From positions 930,001-994,000 of the forward strand of contig JAHEWK010000001.1 in the NCBI GenBank assembly GCA_020740775.1: a stretch of DNA of 64,000 nucleotides, read 5' to 3'. The DNA comes from Ilyonectria destructans. Taxonomy: Eukaryota; Ascomycota; Sordariomycetes; Hypocreales; Nectriaceae. The position numbers were made by a program, and so were the translations under genes. Positions 47,164 to 57,374 of this stretch are shown here, piece after piece (positions within the stretch are counted from its first letter, which is position 1; every line of letters starts with the position of its first letter). The notes under the pieces are model-generated. The model was not told the origin of the DNA, did not search any database, and saw nothing but the letters and a program-made list of their open reading frames with translations.

Positions 47164-49491
47164 TCAACCAATTCTAAACATCCTAGCAGCAAGCATTCCA
47201 TGTTCCCACGCCCATGCCTCACCCCCCATGATGCCATACACAAAAGTTTCGCCAACCAGATTGTACGCACCCATCGAGGCAGGACGCAGCAAGAAGGGAG
47301 TCTTTCCTCCATCCAGCACAGCTACTTTATCTCCAGCACGCGCGTTCCAAGGTGCCAAGCCCAAGTAGCCCCTGGCAGTCACAAAAAGAGCGCGATGGGC
47401 GCAGGCCTGGTGGATTTTCTGCAGGTATTTCCTGTACTTTTTTTTGAGGATGCCTGGCCTCACCACCGACCCTCTCAGCGCATCTCTAAAGCCCGTTGGT
47501 ATGTCGGTCGGCGGGTTGATCTCCTCATGATGCCTAATCATCTTCAGTTCTTGCTCACCGTAGGCTCCCTGTGCATTCGTCGTCTGCCGAATTCCCATCG
47601 AATGCGTCTCTGGAGGTTCTTCCCCCCATCCAACACGATCATTCCAGACTTCAATCATTGCCCAGTCCTCTGCGGGTGCAGAGCGGTCCCCGGCGTAGTC
47701 CGCAATCATGGTACGCCACAAGGCTTCATTCCGTTCTCCATTGTAGGGGCATTCGACGCATGGAGCGAGAGCGAGCGTCTCCCACTGTTCAAGAATTGGT
47801 ATTCCTCGGCGGGAAATTGGTGGCGCGCGAGATGTCGGATGCCAGGCTGCACCGATGACCTTGATCTCGTCAAGCAAAATCCCGCTTAGGGATAGCTCGC
47901 TATCGTCCAATCCAACACTGCCCAAGTTTACTAATTTGTTCTTTCCCATTGCCCAATAACTAGGCTCGTTGGTTGTCCAATCCAAGAGTGGATAAGGGTC
48001 CTTCTCCATGGGAAAAGCCCAGCACGGTACCCAAGACGGATTTTGTTCCAAGCCTGCCAGGTCATCGTCTTTCCTTTTAGTGGCGGCTGATGCAGTGGCC
48101 AACGGTTTGCAGTACTCAACGGATGCACGACCTAGATTGTCCCAGTCCTTTACCCAACCCTTTGGCAAGCGCCTCTGGTTAGGTATACTCTGGGCTTTGG
48201 CCGGCTCTAAAGCCTCTAAAGGGCTAGTCTGGGACGGCTTCTCGGTATTATGGTCGATAAAATAGCAGGAATTCTTCCCCTGCTGGACTTTCCGCTCCCA
48301 CCCAAGGGGCAGTCGTGCCCAGCCATATCGCAGTTTTGTATCTGGCCCGTCATCGAGTCGAGCCTGGACATCATGGTACTTGGCCTGGTCAACGAGGTTG
48401 TAAGCTTGGTCAGCTAGCTTGGAGTCGCCTCTAGAGTGCCACTCCCTCTTGCAGTTCAGTATGTCAAGTGTTCCTGTCACCTCAATGATTTTTCTGGCAA
48501 ATTGCCGGTACACCTTGGCTGTGGATACATGGTAGTTGGGCGTTATGGACTGGGCGATTTCCGAAGGAATGATTCCCAAAAACCCGTAGATGCGATCGCG
48601 GGGATTGCTGCATTGGAGCTCTCGAAACCTAAATAAGGTGTCGTATAGGCTGAGGCTGTTTGAAGAGAAAGCCCAGCTCTGTCGAAGAGATCGTAGCGTG
48701 TAATATTGATCATCGTTGAAGACGACGTCGGTCTTGGAGTGGATCCCAAACGGGGAACTGGCTCGGCCAAAACGCCTTGTGTAACGAGCCGTGGCCTCAT
48801 CAATTTTATCCCAGGGAACCATGTCTCCGCCGCACATGACAACAATGTTGCGAGCCAGCACCACCTCCTGTACGATCCAGACTCGCTTCCACCACGGGCG
48901 GTCTAGGAACTCTCGCACTTCTCCAGTGTTATGCTCTTGGATCAGATTTGTTCGGTTCTGTAAGCTCACAGAATTCCCCAAAGTCTGAAGCCAGGGCAAT
49001 GCCGGCTTGCCGTGTTTCCTGTCGACCATCCACTGGTGCCAGCCTATGGAGAAATTGTTGCCATTCAGCAAATCGATGGCAAGCTTGCCGCCTTCCGTGG
49101 GCTCCCCAAGCCAAATGCACACCTGCTGGGCTTTGCTGTAGATGTCTCTCATCAGCAATACCTGGCAATTGCGCTCATCTGTGTCGTCCTGATTTATGCA
49201 GATTGCATCGATCCAGACGGTACGGGGCGTCTTCCGCTGTCTCAACCGCCGGATAGCCCTCTCTACGTTCTCTTGAACAGTGAAAGATTCCCCATTGAGA
49301 CTTATGAACCTCGGCTCGCTGTCCTTTTTATCCCAGGTATAAGACAAAGCTTCGTATTGCGGGTTCTGAGAAAGAAGTTGGGGATATAGACGGCAAATTA
49401 TCGGGGCGACGAGTGACCCAGCTGGTTGGATACTGAGAAGTCGGATCTCGCCAGCGGGAGACTTGATCGGGTGGTACGCTGAAGTGGCCAT
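47164..49491 (-). CDS. Heterokaryon incompatibility (HET) domain protein
   Basis: HET-domain proteins mediate or resemble the allorecognition cell-death proteins of filamentous ascomycetes. The frame is a single exon of 775 residues from ATG 49,491 (GCCATGG context); sequence upstream in frame lacks an ATG and domain features. The HET domain occupies about residues 15-210. Its hallmarks are RLLSIQP, YEALSYTWD (residues 46-54), VWIDAICINQDD (92-103), RDIYSKAQQVCIWLGE and RPWWKRVWIVQEVVLA. The long C-terminal part includes a WERK/WVKDW-type region and ends with GYLGLAPWNARAGD and VYGIMGGEAW, the usual C-terminal block of large HET proteins. No intron or frameshift was seen, so it may be intact. 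Confidence 0.93.
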   Translation of the reverse strand: MATSAYHPIKSPAGEIRLLSIQPAGSLVAPIICRLYPQLLSQNPQYEALSYTWDKKDSEPRFISLNGESFTVQENVERAIRRLRQRKTPRTVWIDAICINQDDTDERNCQVLLMRDIYSKAQQVCIWLGEPTEGGKLAIDLLNGNNFSIGWHQWMVDRKHGKPALPWLQTLGNSVSLQNRTNLIQEHNTGEVREFLDRPWWKRVWIVQEVVLARNIVVMCGGDMVPWDKIDEATARYTRRFGRASSPFGIHSKTDVVFNDDQYYTLRSLRQSWAFSSNSLSLYDTLFRFRELQCSNPRDRIYGFLGIIPSEIAQSITPNYHVSTAKVYRQFARKIIEVTGTLDILNCKREWHSRGDSKLADQAYNLVDQAKYHDVQARLDDGPDTKLRYGWARLPLGWERKVQQGKNSCYFIDHNTEKPSQTSPLEALEPAKAQSIPNQRRLPKGWVKDWDNLGRASVEYCKPLATASAATKRKDDDLAGLEQNPSWVPCWAFPMEKDPYPLLDWTTNEPSYWAMGKNKLVNLGSVGLDDSELSLSGILLDEIKVIGAAWHPTSRAPPISRRGIPILEQWETLALAPCVECPYNGERNEALWRTMIADYAGDRSAPAEDWAMIEVWNDRVGWGEEPPETHSMGIRQTTNAQGAYGEQELKMIRHHEEINPPTDIPTGFRDALRGSVVRPGILKKKYRKYLQKIHQACAHRALFVTARGYLGLAPWNARAGDKVAVLDGGKTPFLLRPASMGAYNLVGETFVYGIMGGEAWAWEHGMLAARMFRIG

Positions 49492-50104
49492 GGCGTGTGA
49501 CCAAGTTGTAATCCTGCGAACGGGCACTTGAACGAAGGCGAAGTGCTTGAAAAGGATGAGGGAGGTTTCCAAATCTTTGGAGGCAGAAGCTGGCAATGCC
49601 CCCGTCTTTCTGCTTCAGCTGGGCGGGGTTAACATTCAGCTGGTGGCAATATTGAACGCCACATACCTTAGTTAGCCGCTGCAGGCGACTGTCACTTCTC
49701 GTGGAACCATTGACCACGCGAACGGATTATCAATCGCCCGTCAGACGCATGTTGCCGAGCTGAAAATTCTCGATAGCCTGAGTTGGTAGAATGCGCGAGG
49801 CGAAAATCGAAACATGGTTCTATCGAAGAGCTTTTAGGCCAGAAGTTTATCTACTCATTTTTCCCGTATGATAGTGGGGCTGACGAAGGTACTGGGATTC
49901 TGCTATTCTTCAAATGATAACATACCTCCTGGTTTTGAGGAATAACTGAAAATGGTTCCTCCTATATTGATATGTAAGATTCATTGAATATAACCCTTTT
50001 CATCATCCCCTCGTTTCTCCGCCCTTTCCGACTGTTATAGCTTTTTCTCATAGCGTTGTATCACGCATGAGGTGTGCCACTCACCTTCGGTCAATATTCC
50101 TAAC
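49492..50104. other. Intergenic region
   Basis: About 610 bases between the HET gene start and the end of the F-box pseudogene. No supported gene or repeat. Confidence 0.55.
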
Positions 50105-51617
50105 CTAATAGAAAAGGTTTGCGTGGCCGTCGCCCATAACATCTACCTTCCACTCTAAGCCATGCACTCTGAACGCGTCACGCCAAGCATTGAGAGTCTC
50201 TTCGTTCGGTTCCAGCGCCCTCGACGGTCCTGTACCTCCCTGTCCCGAAAATTCGAGACAAGGGGTCTTGAGGATGCGCGTGACGAACCCGATGCCCATA
50301 GGCGCTTTTCCGTGATGAAAGACATAGAACTCCTTTATATTCGGCATATAGCTCACACGGCGTCCCGCAGCCAGGGCGAACTGATTCATGACGGCCTGGT
50401 CAAATGTTGATGGGAATGTTCTTTCGCACTCCTCACCTGGAATCTCGCTGCTCCACTGGGAATCGTCATCATCACTGTGAGATTCGAAATATTCGTTGTG
50501 GTCTCGAATTTCGATCCACTGACCTGTCGGTAATACGTCGTTCAGTTCAATATGGAACAGTGTCAAGGTGGGCCAATGCGGTTTGTCGCTAGGCTCCTGC
50601 GACCGCGGCCAGAGGATTGTACAGTCGACGCTAGCTTCGAGGAAAAATTCCTTGAGACCATCTCTTTGCGAGAATTTGTAAAATGCTTGGCTTAGAATGT
50701 CGCCTGAAGCATCAGACGGTACAATGCTGGGAGGCTGGAAGTATCTATCTCTCGGGGGTTCCCGGACATATTCGAGCCTGAAGGCTTCCAGCGACTTTGG
50801 TAGTTTGTCTAAGGTGTGCGCAAACACTAGAGAGCTTATGAGTAATTTTGCATGACAAGAAGGGCGAGTGTGCATATTTCATTGCTCAGTTCTAAGACTT
50901 ACTTGTTCTTTGGTGTATTCTTAGGTCGGCATCTACCTTCTCGGCATCGCTGAGCTACCACTCCACCTTTTTCAATCGCGTCATCTTGCTAGTTATTAGG
51001 TTGATCGAGGATGGCGCGAAAACAAGACTTCGTGAATCCAAGTCCGTTCGAAAATAGGCGATCGCGGGTAACTCTGGGATGCCCTGGTCCCAATGTGAGT
51101 CCAGCTCAAGATACGTCGTGCCGACTTCGCCCATAGCGACCTTGGTCGCTTCCGCCACTCTGTCGACTGATTTCCAGGGAATCAAGTACTTCATCGGAGG
51201 CGATATGAAGAATTCCAGTCCGACGGAGGGTTTTTGGCGAGGCGGAATTTGCGCAAGAATGCCGCAGAACTGTCTGACGCTTCTGGTAAACACAAACTGG
51301 TCGTCATAATCTTCCTCCGGATTCGTCGATACCTCGAGGTCATGGGCGGGAAATTCAAATTCGAACCAGATGTAGCGGAGATGGCCAAGGCGGGCTGGCA
51401 CGAGGCAGCTGTTGGCTTCAGCAGCAATCTTTGTTGGACTCAACACTAAGTAACGGAATGTAATCGTCTCCACGATGCTCTGCCACAAGCGAGAGATGGT
51501 TGCATATGAGGCAAGTGAAGTATTTGGGATACGTCGCCCTACATCAAATTCCCAACTCGGGTTTTCGATGAGGCATAAAGCAATTTTGACAAGTATTTCG
51601 GGTGGAAGATGTTTCAT
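50105..51617 (-). pseudogene. F-box-like protein gene with one in-frame TAG
   Basis: ATG at 51,617. Exon 1 runs 51,617-50,903 and exon 2 50,826-50,105, with a GTAAGT donor and CTCTAG acceptor. The combined length of 1,437 bases is divisible by three and would encode 478 residues. The N-terminus (MKHLPPEILVKIALCLIE, then ASYATISRLWQSIVE) resembles an F-box region. At codon 221 (50,957-50,955) a TAG interrupts the frame (VEW*LSDAEKVDADLR). The reading frame before and after is continuous, and the intron still fits, so a single change such as CAG to TAG explains the break. No plausible intron removes this codon. The truncated protein would lose more than half its length. Confidence 0.78.
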
Positions 51618-51801
51618 GGTATTCTCTGGAATGTGAAAATCCTGTAATGAGGTACTCCAGGACGATGATTATTCCAAGCGTTGCGAGACGAAGGCTCATG
51701 CGTTTGTTCTAGGAATGGAATAGGGGGACAGACTAGGTATATTGAATTATATAAGCACACACGTGATGCTAGGCCGAAAAGATCATGACGCGAAACAATA
51801 A

Positions 51802-51816
51802 ATCCATGACCCATGC
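51802..51816. repeat. Left target-site duplication of the LINE
   Basis: ATCCATGACCCATGC, repeated at 57,288-57,302 immediately after the LINE's 3' end. Confidence 0.82.
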
Positions 51817-51947
51817 GAGATAGTCCCTGGTTTTCTGAGAGGGAGAGCTCCAGGAAGTCGGACACTTCTCGAAATCTCATTATTTATCTTCTTTATAACT
51901 TTTGAAATACCCGGTAGCCGCTTGGCGGAGATTCAGGCCTTTGGCGG

Positions 51948-53258
51948 ATGTCTGGTGTTGCGAACCCCGCTTCAGACGTCATTGTCGTCATGGAAGGCGA
52001 ACCGGATGTTCCGGGCGGGGGATATCATCGTCCCCTGCGTAAAAGGACCAGAACGACGAGGGCATTGGAATCCGAACAGCAAAATGGTGATATGGAATGG
52101 CAGGAGGAGGAGAGCAGTGAGGAAGCTCTGAGTCACACCAGAACTAAGAAAAGGACCACGCCTAAGGCAGCTGGCAGCATGACGGAGGCAATCCAGGGTC
52201 TGGAACGACTCCTAGAACAAGACTTCAATAAGAGAATGGCAACGATGAAGGCAGAGTTTCAGCTCGAGTTTACAAAACTTAGCGACCGCATGGCTGAAGA
52301 AGTCACTAGGACCACGGCCCAGATGGCACAAGAATTATCTCAAGTCCGAGAGCAGCTTACCCAGGTTTGCAGCGAGTTGGAGCAGACCCGGCTACAACTG
52401 GACGCCTTAAACAATGCTCATGCAGCAAGGTCGCCTGGTCAGACATATGCAGATGCTGCTAGAATGACGCCTGCTAGTATCACCACTCAAAGCCCATCCA
52501 CGGTCCGATCAGCAACCCCGGAACCGATGTTCTGCACAGTAGACACATCTAGGGTGCCCGAGGATCATATTGGAGATACTGCACCAGCAGTCATTCGCAG
52601 GACCATTGAACAGGAAATGCGAGCATCCAGCGACCAACCTAGCTGGCGATGTGTTGCGGTAACCAGAGATGGACGAAATACCAAGCGCCTGAGGATCATC
52701 GGTAGGAATGAGGAAGAATTGAAGAGGATCAAGATGATCATCGAGGCCAAGAAGGCCCCAGGCACGAGGGTGCTCCGAGACCAACTGTACCCCGTCAAAG
52801 TTGACAATGTGAACCGTACCGCCGTCCTTGACCAGGAAGGCAAGGTCCTCCCTGGAGCAATGGAAGCCTTGGGCCAAGAGAACGAAATCCAAATTGCAAA
52901 GATCGCCTGGTTGAGCCGAAAGGACAGCGCAAAGGCGTATGGATCCATGGTGGCATACCTTACCAAAAACAGCGATGCTAGGAGACTCCTACAGGAACGC
53001 TACTTCCTTGCAGCCGGTGAATCGGCATACACCAACGCGTTCGAGCGGAGAACCGGACCGATACAATGCTACAACTGCCAGGAGCTTGGCCATAAGGCCT
53101 TCTCGTGCAGCAAGAATCGGGTATGTGCGAGATGCGCCGCCGAAGGCCATCATCATAGTGAGTGCCAGACGCAGGTACCCAAGTGTGTGCCCTGTGGTGG
53201 ACCGCACGAGTCGTTCAGCAGAAGCTGCCCGAAACTCTATCCTACCCGGCATGAGTAG
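51948..53258 (+). CDS. LINE ORF1: gag-like nucleic-acid-binding protein
   Basis: 436 residues. A basic N-terminal region is followed by a long heptad-like coiled coil (about residues 80-165, RMATMKAEFQLEFTKLSDRM and onward). Three zinc knuckles lie at the C-terminus from residue 374: CYNCQELGHKAFSC, CARCAAEGHHHSEC and CVPCGGPHESFSRSC. ORF1 proteins of this type coat the element RNA. The stop (TAG, 53,256-53,258) overlaps the start of ORF2 in the string ATGAGTAG, suggesting coupled termination and reinitiation. The start at 51,948 is the first in-frame ATG after the 5' leader. Confidence 0.9.
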   Translation: MSGVANPASDVIVVMEGEPDVPGGGYHRPLRKRTRTTRALESEQQNGDMEWQEEESSEEALSHTRTKKRTTPKAAGSMTEAIQGLERLLEQDFNKRMATMKAEFQLEFTKLSDRMAEEVTRTTAQMAQELSQVREQLTQVCSELEQTRLQLDALNNAHAARSPGQTYADAARMTPASITTQSPSTVRSATPEPMFCTVDTSRVPEDHIGDTAPAVIRRTIEQEMRASSDQPSWRCVAVTRDGRNTKRLRIIGRNEEELKRIKMIIEAKKAPGTRVLRDQLYPVKVDNVNRTAVLDQEGKVLPGAMEALGQENEIQIAKIAWLSRKDSAKAYGSMVAYLTKNSDARRLLQERYFLAAGESAYTNAFERRTGPIQCYNCQELGHKAFSCSKNRVCARCAAEGHHHSECQTQVPKCVPCGGPHESFSRSCPKLYPTRHE

Positions 53259-56200
53259 GATGTTTCAGGTAATCCAACTGAATGTGAGAAAACAGGATAT
53301 GGTACATGAAAGCCTAATGAACGATAAGCGACTCCAAGATTTTGCAGTTATAGCGATCCAAGAACCACAGGCACGGAAAATTGACGGCAAACTTCTCACA
53401 GTCCCCATGGGACACCCCAAATGGATCAAAATGGTTCCCACAATTTGGAGAGATGGCAGATGGCCAATCCGGAGCATGTTGTGGGTGAATAGGGATTTGG
53501 AGGCCGAGCAAGTACCAATACAGTCCCCGGACTTGACAGCAGCAACCATACGACTTCCGGACCGAATAGTGTTGGTCGTGTCAGTGTACGTGCCGGGGGG
53601 CAAGCCTCAGACTCTTCGACACACATGCCATACCCTGCACCAGGTGATCCTCGACCTCAGGAGCAGGACAGGGATGGTGGTGGACGTCTTACTGGCAGGA
53701 GATTTTAACCAGCACGACCGGCTGTGGGGAGGAGACGACGTGCCATTGGTAAGGCAAAGCGAGGCCGAACCGATCATCGACCTCATGAACGAACACGGTC
53801 TTTGCAGCCTTCTCCCGAGAGGCACAAAGACATGGCAAGGCCCCGACAAGGAAAGCACAATCGACCTGGTGCTGGCGACGGCGGAAGTGGCAGACGAAAT
53901 GGTGACGTGCTCCATACACCCGACAGAACACGGATCGGACCACCGGGCGATCCAAACGACGTTCGATCTCGCGAGGCCTGATCGGATTGCCGCGGAAAGA
54001 CTGTTGTTCAAGAATGCACCATGGACAACAATCAGAACCAGGGTGGAGGACAATCTCCGAGAGCTTCCCTGGACTGTCGGCGTGCAGGAACAGACAGACC
54101 AGTTAATGAGGGTCATCCTCGAGGCGATCCACGAGCTGACGCCCCGAGCACAACCAGTACCGTACGCGAAGCGCTGGTGGACGAAGGATTTGACAAGACT
54201 TCGGCAGGTGTATACGTTCTGGCGGAATCAGGCCAGGGTACAGCGGCGAGCAGGTCAGATGAGGCACGACCTGGAAAGACGGGCCAAGGAAGCATCCAAG
54301 GAGTACCATGATGCCATCCGGAAACGGAAGAAACTGCACTGGGACGATTTCCTGGCAGAAGATGTCAACATATGGAAGGCGGCCAAATACTTGAAACCTG
54401 GAAAAGACATCATGGACAACAGGGTACCCCCTTTGAAGAGACAAGACGGCTCCACCACGAAAGATAGGGTGGAGCAGGCAGAGGAGCTGTTCAGCACGTT
54501 CTTCCCGCCGTTGCCGGCCAGGATTGAAGATGAAGGTGACCGACCGCAACGGAGGGAAGTGCACATGCCAGACCTCACCATGGAGGAAGTTGAAGGAAAA
54601 GTGCTATCAGCGAAACCTTGGAAAGCGCCTGGAGAGGATGGTCTGCCAGCAATGGTGTGGAAACAGCTTTGGCTAGTGGTTAGATACCGTGTCTTGCACC
54701 TCTTCGACTCATCCCTCAGGGATGGTGTGGTACCCCACCAATGGAGGAGTGCGAAGATCATCCCGCTAAAGAAAGCAGATAAGGGAGACTACACAGTGGC
54801 CAAGGCATGGAGACCGATATCGCTGCTGTCAACACTGGGCAAGATACTCGAGGCAGTCGTTGCAGAGCGGATATCCTATGTTGTGGAGAGCTATGGACTG
54901 CTGCCCGCAAACCACTTCGGGGCAAGGAAGCGAAGGTCAGCCGAACAAGCACTGATACTGCTGCAGGAGCAGATCTATAAGGCATGGAGGGCCGGCAGGG
55001 TGCTCAGTCTAATCAGTTTCGACGTCAAAGGCGCTTACAATGGAGTGTTCAAAGAACGACTACTGGAGAGGCTGAAGGCGAGAGGCATACCTGGTGGACT
55101 GGTGAGATGGATTGACGCCTTCTGCTCTGGACGAATGGCCACCGTGGTGGTAAATGGGCACACGTCACAGCTACGGGAGTTGCCACAGGCAGGTCTCCCG
55201 CAAGGATCACCGCTGTCGTCGGTGTTGTTCTTGTTCTTCAATGCAGATTTAGTGCAGAGAAGAATCAACGCAAGAGGTGGTTCGATGGCATTCGTGGACG
55301 ACTACTCAGCCTGGGTAGTGGGACCAACAGCGGAGGAGAATCGAGCCGGCATCCAATCAATTATAGACGAAGCACTGGGCTGGGAAAGACGGAGCGGTGC
55401 GACGTTCAACGGAGACAAAACGGCCATCGTGCATTTCACGCGAAACGCCGCGCGTACCAGCGACAAACCGTTCATGATCAAAGGAAAAGTAGTCAAACCC
55501 AAAGCGAGCGCCAAGATCCTGGGAGTGGTCATGGACGCGAAACTGCGGTACAAGGAACACATAGCTAGAGCCGCCGCAAAGGGGCTCTCGGCTGCTATGT
55601 GTTTGAGAAGACTGAAAATGCTGTCACCGCGGACGGCAAGACAACTGTTCGTAGCAACAGTAGCTCCCACCATGGACTATGCGTCCAGCGTGTGGGCGCA
55701 CTCATGTGGCATTAGAGAAGCTGCTTGGCTGGACAAGGCACAGATGGTTGGAGCACAGGCGATCACGGGAGCTTTCCGGACCGTCGCAACGGCGGTGGCA
55801 GAGGCCGAAGCTAGCATCCAATCGGTGCAAGAACGGCATGCGCAAGCGGCAACAAGGTTTTGGATCAACCTCCGGACCCTTCCCAGGACACACCCGTTGG
55901 CGACACTGAAAGTGAAAGTGTGTCGCCGATTCGTATCGCCGATGCAGAGGATTGCTCAAGTACAAGGGGAAACAGCCACTGAACGAATGGAGATCATTCG
56001 GGAGTACGCGTTACCACCATGGCGAGACCGTATCCCGGTGTCGTGCGACCCTGACCGGGAGAGAGCGGCGGAAGAAGCAAAGAGGGTGGATGGCATAGTC
56101 ATTGCCACCTGCTCCTCGCAGAGAAGGGGCATGGTAGGCATGGGAGGTGTCGTACGAGACACGGCGATCAATAACGATGACGAGGTAGTGGCCAGCTACT

Positions 56201-57030
56201 CCATCACTCTCGGATTGACGGAGGAGCTGAACCTATACATCGCCGAGCTAGGAGCTATAGAGATGGTATTGAGATGTATGCCGTCTGGACTCTGCCGGCG
56301 GGATATGACTGTCATGACGAGCAGCCGCTCCGCACTAGAAGTCATACGGCGGCCACGACAACAATCCGGCCAACAGATCATACGGCAAATATACGACCAT
56401 ATCAAGCGTCTCGAAGACGAGGGCCACTCTCTCCGGATGTTGTGGGTTCCAGCAGGAGAAGAGGATTTCGCGCTGGGAACAAAAGCCAAAGCAGCAGCGC
56501 GGAAGGCCACAGAAGGAGAATGCAGACCAGACGTGCCACCACATCTAGCAAGATCCACAAGGATAAGACTAGCGATAACCAAGCAGCGGCAAACAAGAAC
56601 ACTACCAGAAAGAGTCGGGAAATACTCGAAGCAGATAGACACGGCACTGCCAAGCAAGCATACCCGTACTCTATATGACCCGCTGAAGAGGAAGGAAGCA
56701 GACGTACTGTCGCAGCTCCGCACCGGAATGGCGAGACTTAACAGCTTTCTGTGCAAGATAGGAGCAATGGAATCGGACACTTGCGAATGCGGGCAAGCAT
56801 CAGAGACAGTGGAACACTTCCTATTCCGCTGCACAAAATGGACCGCGCAACGAGAAGGCATGCTGCGATGCTCACAGACAAAGATGGGAAACCTATCATA
56901 CTTCCTGGGAGGAAAGGCGGCGTCTGACGGTGACAAATGGGCGCCAGACATGCGGGCAGTACGGGCGACGATCAAATTTGCCATTGCAACGGGGAGGCTT
57001 GACATGGACCAGAAGCCTCAGGCACACTAA
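53251..57030 (+). CDS. LINE ORF2: endonuclease / reverse transcriptase / RNase H-like polyprotein
   Basis: 1,259 residues from ATG 53,251; an ATG at 53,260 is an alternative. The N-terminal APE-type endonuclease shows IQLNVRK, AIQEPQ, LLAGDFNQHDRLWGG, ESTIDLVLA and HGSDHRAI. The reverse transcriptase includes AWRPISLLSTLGK, ISFDVKGAYNGV (Asp at residue 591), LPQGSPLSSVLF and the catalytic FVDDYSAW (residues 681-688). An RNase H-like region at about residues 950-1080 keeps the Glu in YIAELGAIE, but other expected acidic positions look replaced. The C-terminus has a cysteine/histidine motif, CECGQASETVEHFLFRC. No stop or frameshift is present, so the element could be active or recently so. Confidence 0.93.
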   Translation: MSRMFQVIQLNVRKQDMVHESLMNDKRLQDFAVIAIQEPQARKIDGKLLTVPMGHPKWIKMVPTIWRDGRWPIRSMLWVNRDLEAEQVPIQSPDLTAATIRLPDRIVLVVSVYVPGGKPQTLRHTCHTLHQVILDLRSRTGMVVDVLLAGDFNQHDRLWGGDDVPLVRQSEAEPIIDLMNEHGLCSLLPRGTKTWQGPDKESTIDLVLATAEVADEMVTCSIHPTEHGSDHRAIQTTFDLARPDRIAAERLLFKNAPWTTIRTRVEDNLRELPWTVGVQEQTDQLMRVILEAIHELTPRAQPVPYAKRWWTKDLTRLRQVYTFWRNQARVQRRAGQMRHDLERRAKEASKEYHDAIRKRKKLHWDDFLAEDVNIWKAAKYLKPGKDIMDNRVPPLKRQDGSTTKDRVEQAEELFSTFFPPLPARIEDEGDRPQRREVHMPDLTMEEVEGKVLSAKPWKAPGEDGLPAMVWKQLWLVVRYRVLHLFDSSLRDGVVPHQWRSAKIIPLKKADKGDYTVAKAWRPISLLSTLGKILEAVVAERISYVVESYGLLPANHFGARKRRSAEQALILLQEQIYKAWRAGRVLSLISFDVKGAYNGVFKERLLERLKARGIPGGLVRWIDAFCSGRMATVVVNGHTSQLRELPQAGLPQGSPLSSVLFLFFNADLVQRRINARGGSMAFVDDYSAWVVGPTAEENRAGIQSIIDEALGWERRSGATFNGDKTAIVHFTRNAARTSDKPFMIKGKVVKPKASAKILGVVMDAKLRYKEHIARAAAKGLSAAMCLRRLKMLSPRTARQLFVATVAPTMDYASSVWAHSCGIREAAWLDKAQMVGAQAITGAFRTVATAVAEAEASIQSVQERHAQAATRFWINLRTLPRTHPLATLKVKVCRRFVSPMQRIAQVQGETATERMEIIREYALPPWRDRIPVSCDPDRERAAEEAKRVDGIVIATCSSQRRGMVGMGGVVRDTAINNDDEVVASYSITLGLTEELNLYIAELGAIEMVLRCMPSGLCRRDMTVMTSSRSALEVIRRPRQQSGQQIIRQIYDHIKRLEDEGHSLRMLWVPAGEEDFALGTKAKAAARKATEGECRPDVPPHLARSTRIRLAITKQRQTRTLPERVGKYSKQIDTALPSKHTRTLYDPLKRKEADVLSQLRTGMARLNSFLCKIGAMESDTCECGQASETVEHFLFRCTKWTAQREGMLRCSQTKMGNLSYFLGGKAASDGDKWAPDMRAVRATIKFAIATGRLDMDQKPQAH

Positions 57031-57287
57031 CTATTCAGATTGAATCCTACTAACATCATACAGTCTCATTTTGGCAGACCGTGCTTCAGCTGCTGAGGAT
57101 AGGATGCTGAACACTTGGAGAAATTGGCCTTCAAGCAGGCCTGTCACTGCATATACATCAGATTGGAACAGTCAGTAAAGTGAAATTGTGGGGCTTCGGG
57201 TGATTATGGAAGAACCGTACGAAACGAAAATAGCTTAGCGCAAAGGCCCTCTGGGGTGTGTCCCCCCGGGCGAAATAAAATCCATCC

Positions 57288-57302
57288 ATCCATGACCCAT
57301 GC
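57288..57302. repeat. Right target-site duplication of the LINE
   Basis: Same 15 bases as 51,802-51,816. Its first bases merge with the TCCA-repeat tail of the LINE, so the exact element end is ambiguous by a few bases. Confidence 0.8.
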
Positions 57303-57374
57303 AGATGTTGCTACTTTTAGGAGATGTTTGAAGCAAAGAGGAAATTGAATTTCATCGAATCATCCTCTCAGGCC

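Larger units (their letters stand above)
51817..57287 (+). mobile_element. Tad1-like non-LTR retrotransposon (LINE), apparently full-length and intact
   Basis: 5.47 kb bounded by a 15-bp duplication. It has a 131-bp 5' leader, ORF1 with CCHC knuckles, ORF2 with endonuclease, reverse transcriptase and RNase H regions, a 3' UTR of about 257 bp, and a 3' end in short TCCA repeats (about 57,281-57,288). Both ORFs are open and base composition is GC-balanced, so it has not suffered visible RIP. This contrasts with the LTR nest. It is inserted in the spacer between the F-box pseudogene and the Zn2Cys6 gene, with its 3' end 22 bases before the first in-frame ATG of that gene. Confidence 0.92.

Noticed and set aside
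49328..49717. 129-residue frame upstream of the HET start
   Set aside because: Different frame over the N-terminal HET coding region; the HET domain frame is certain.
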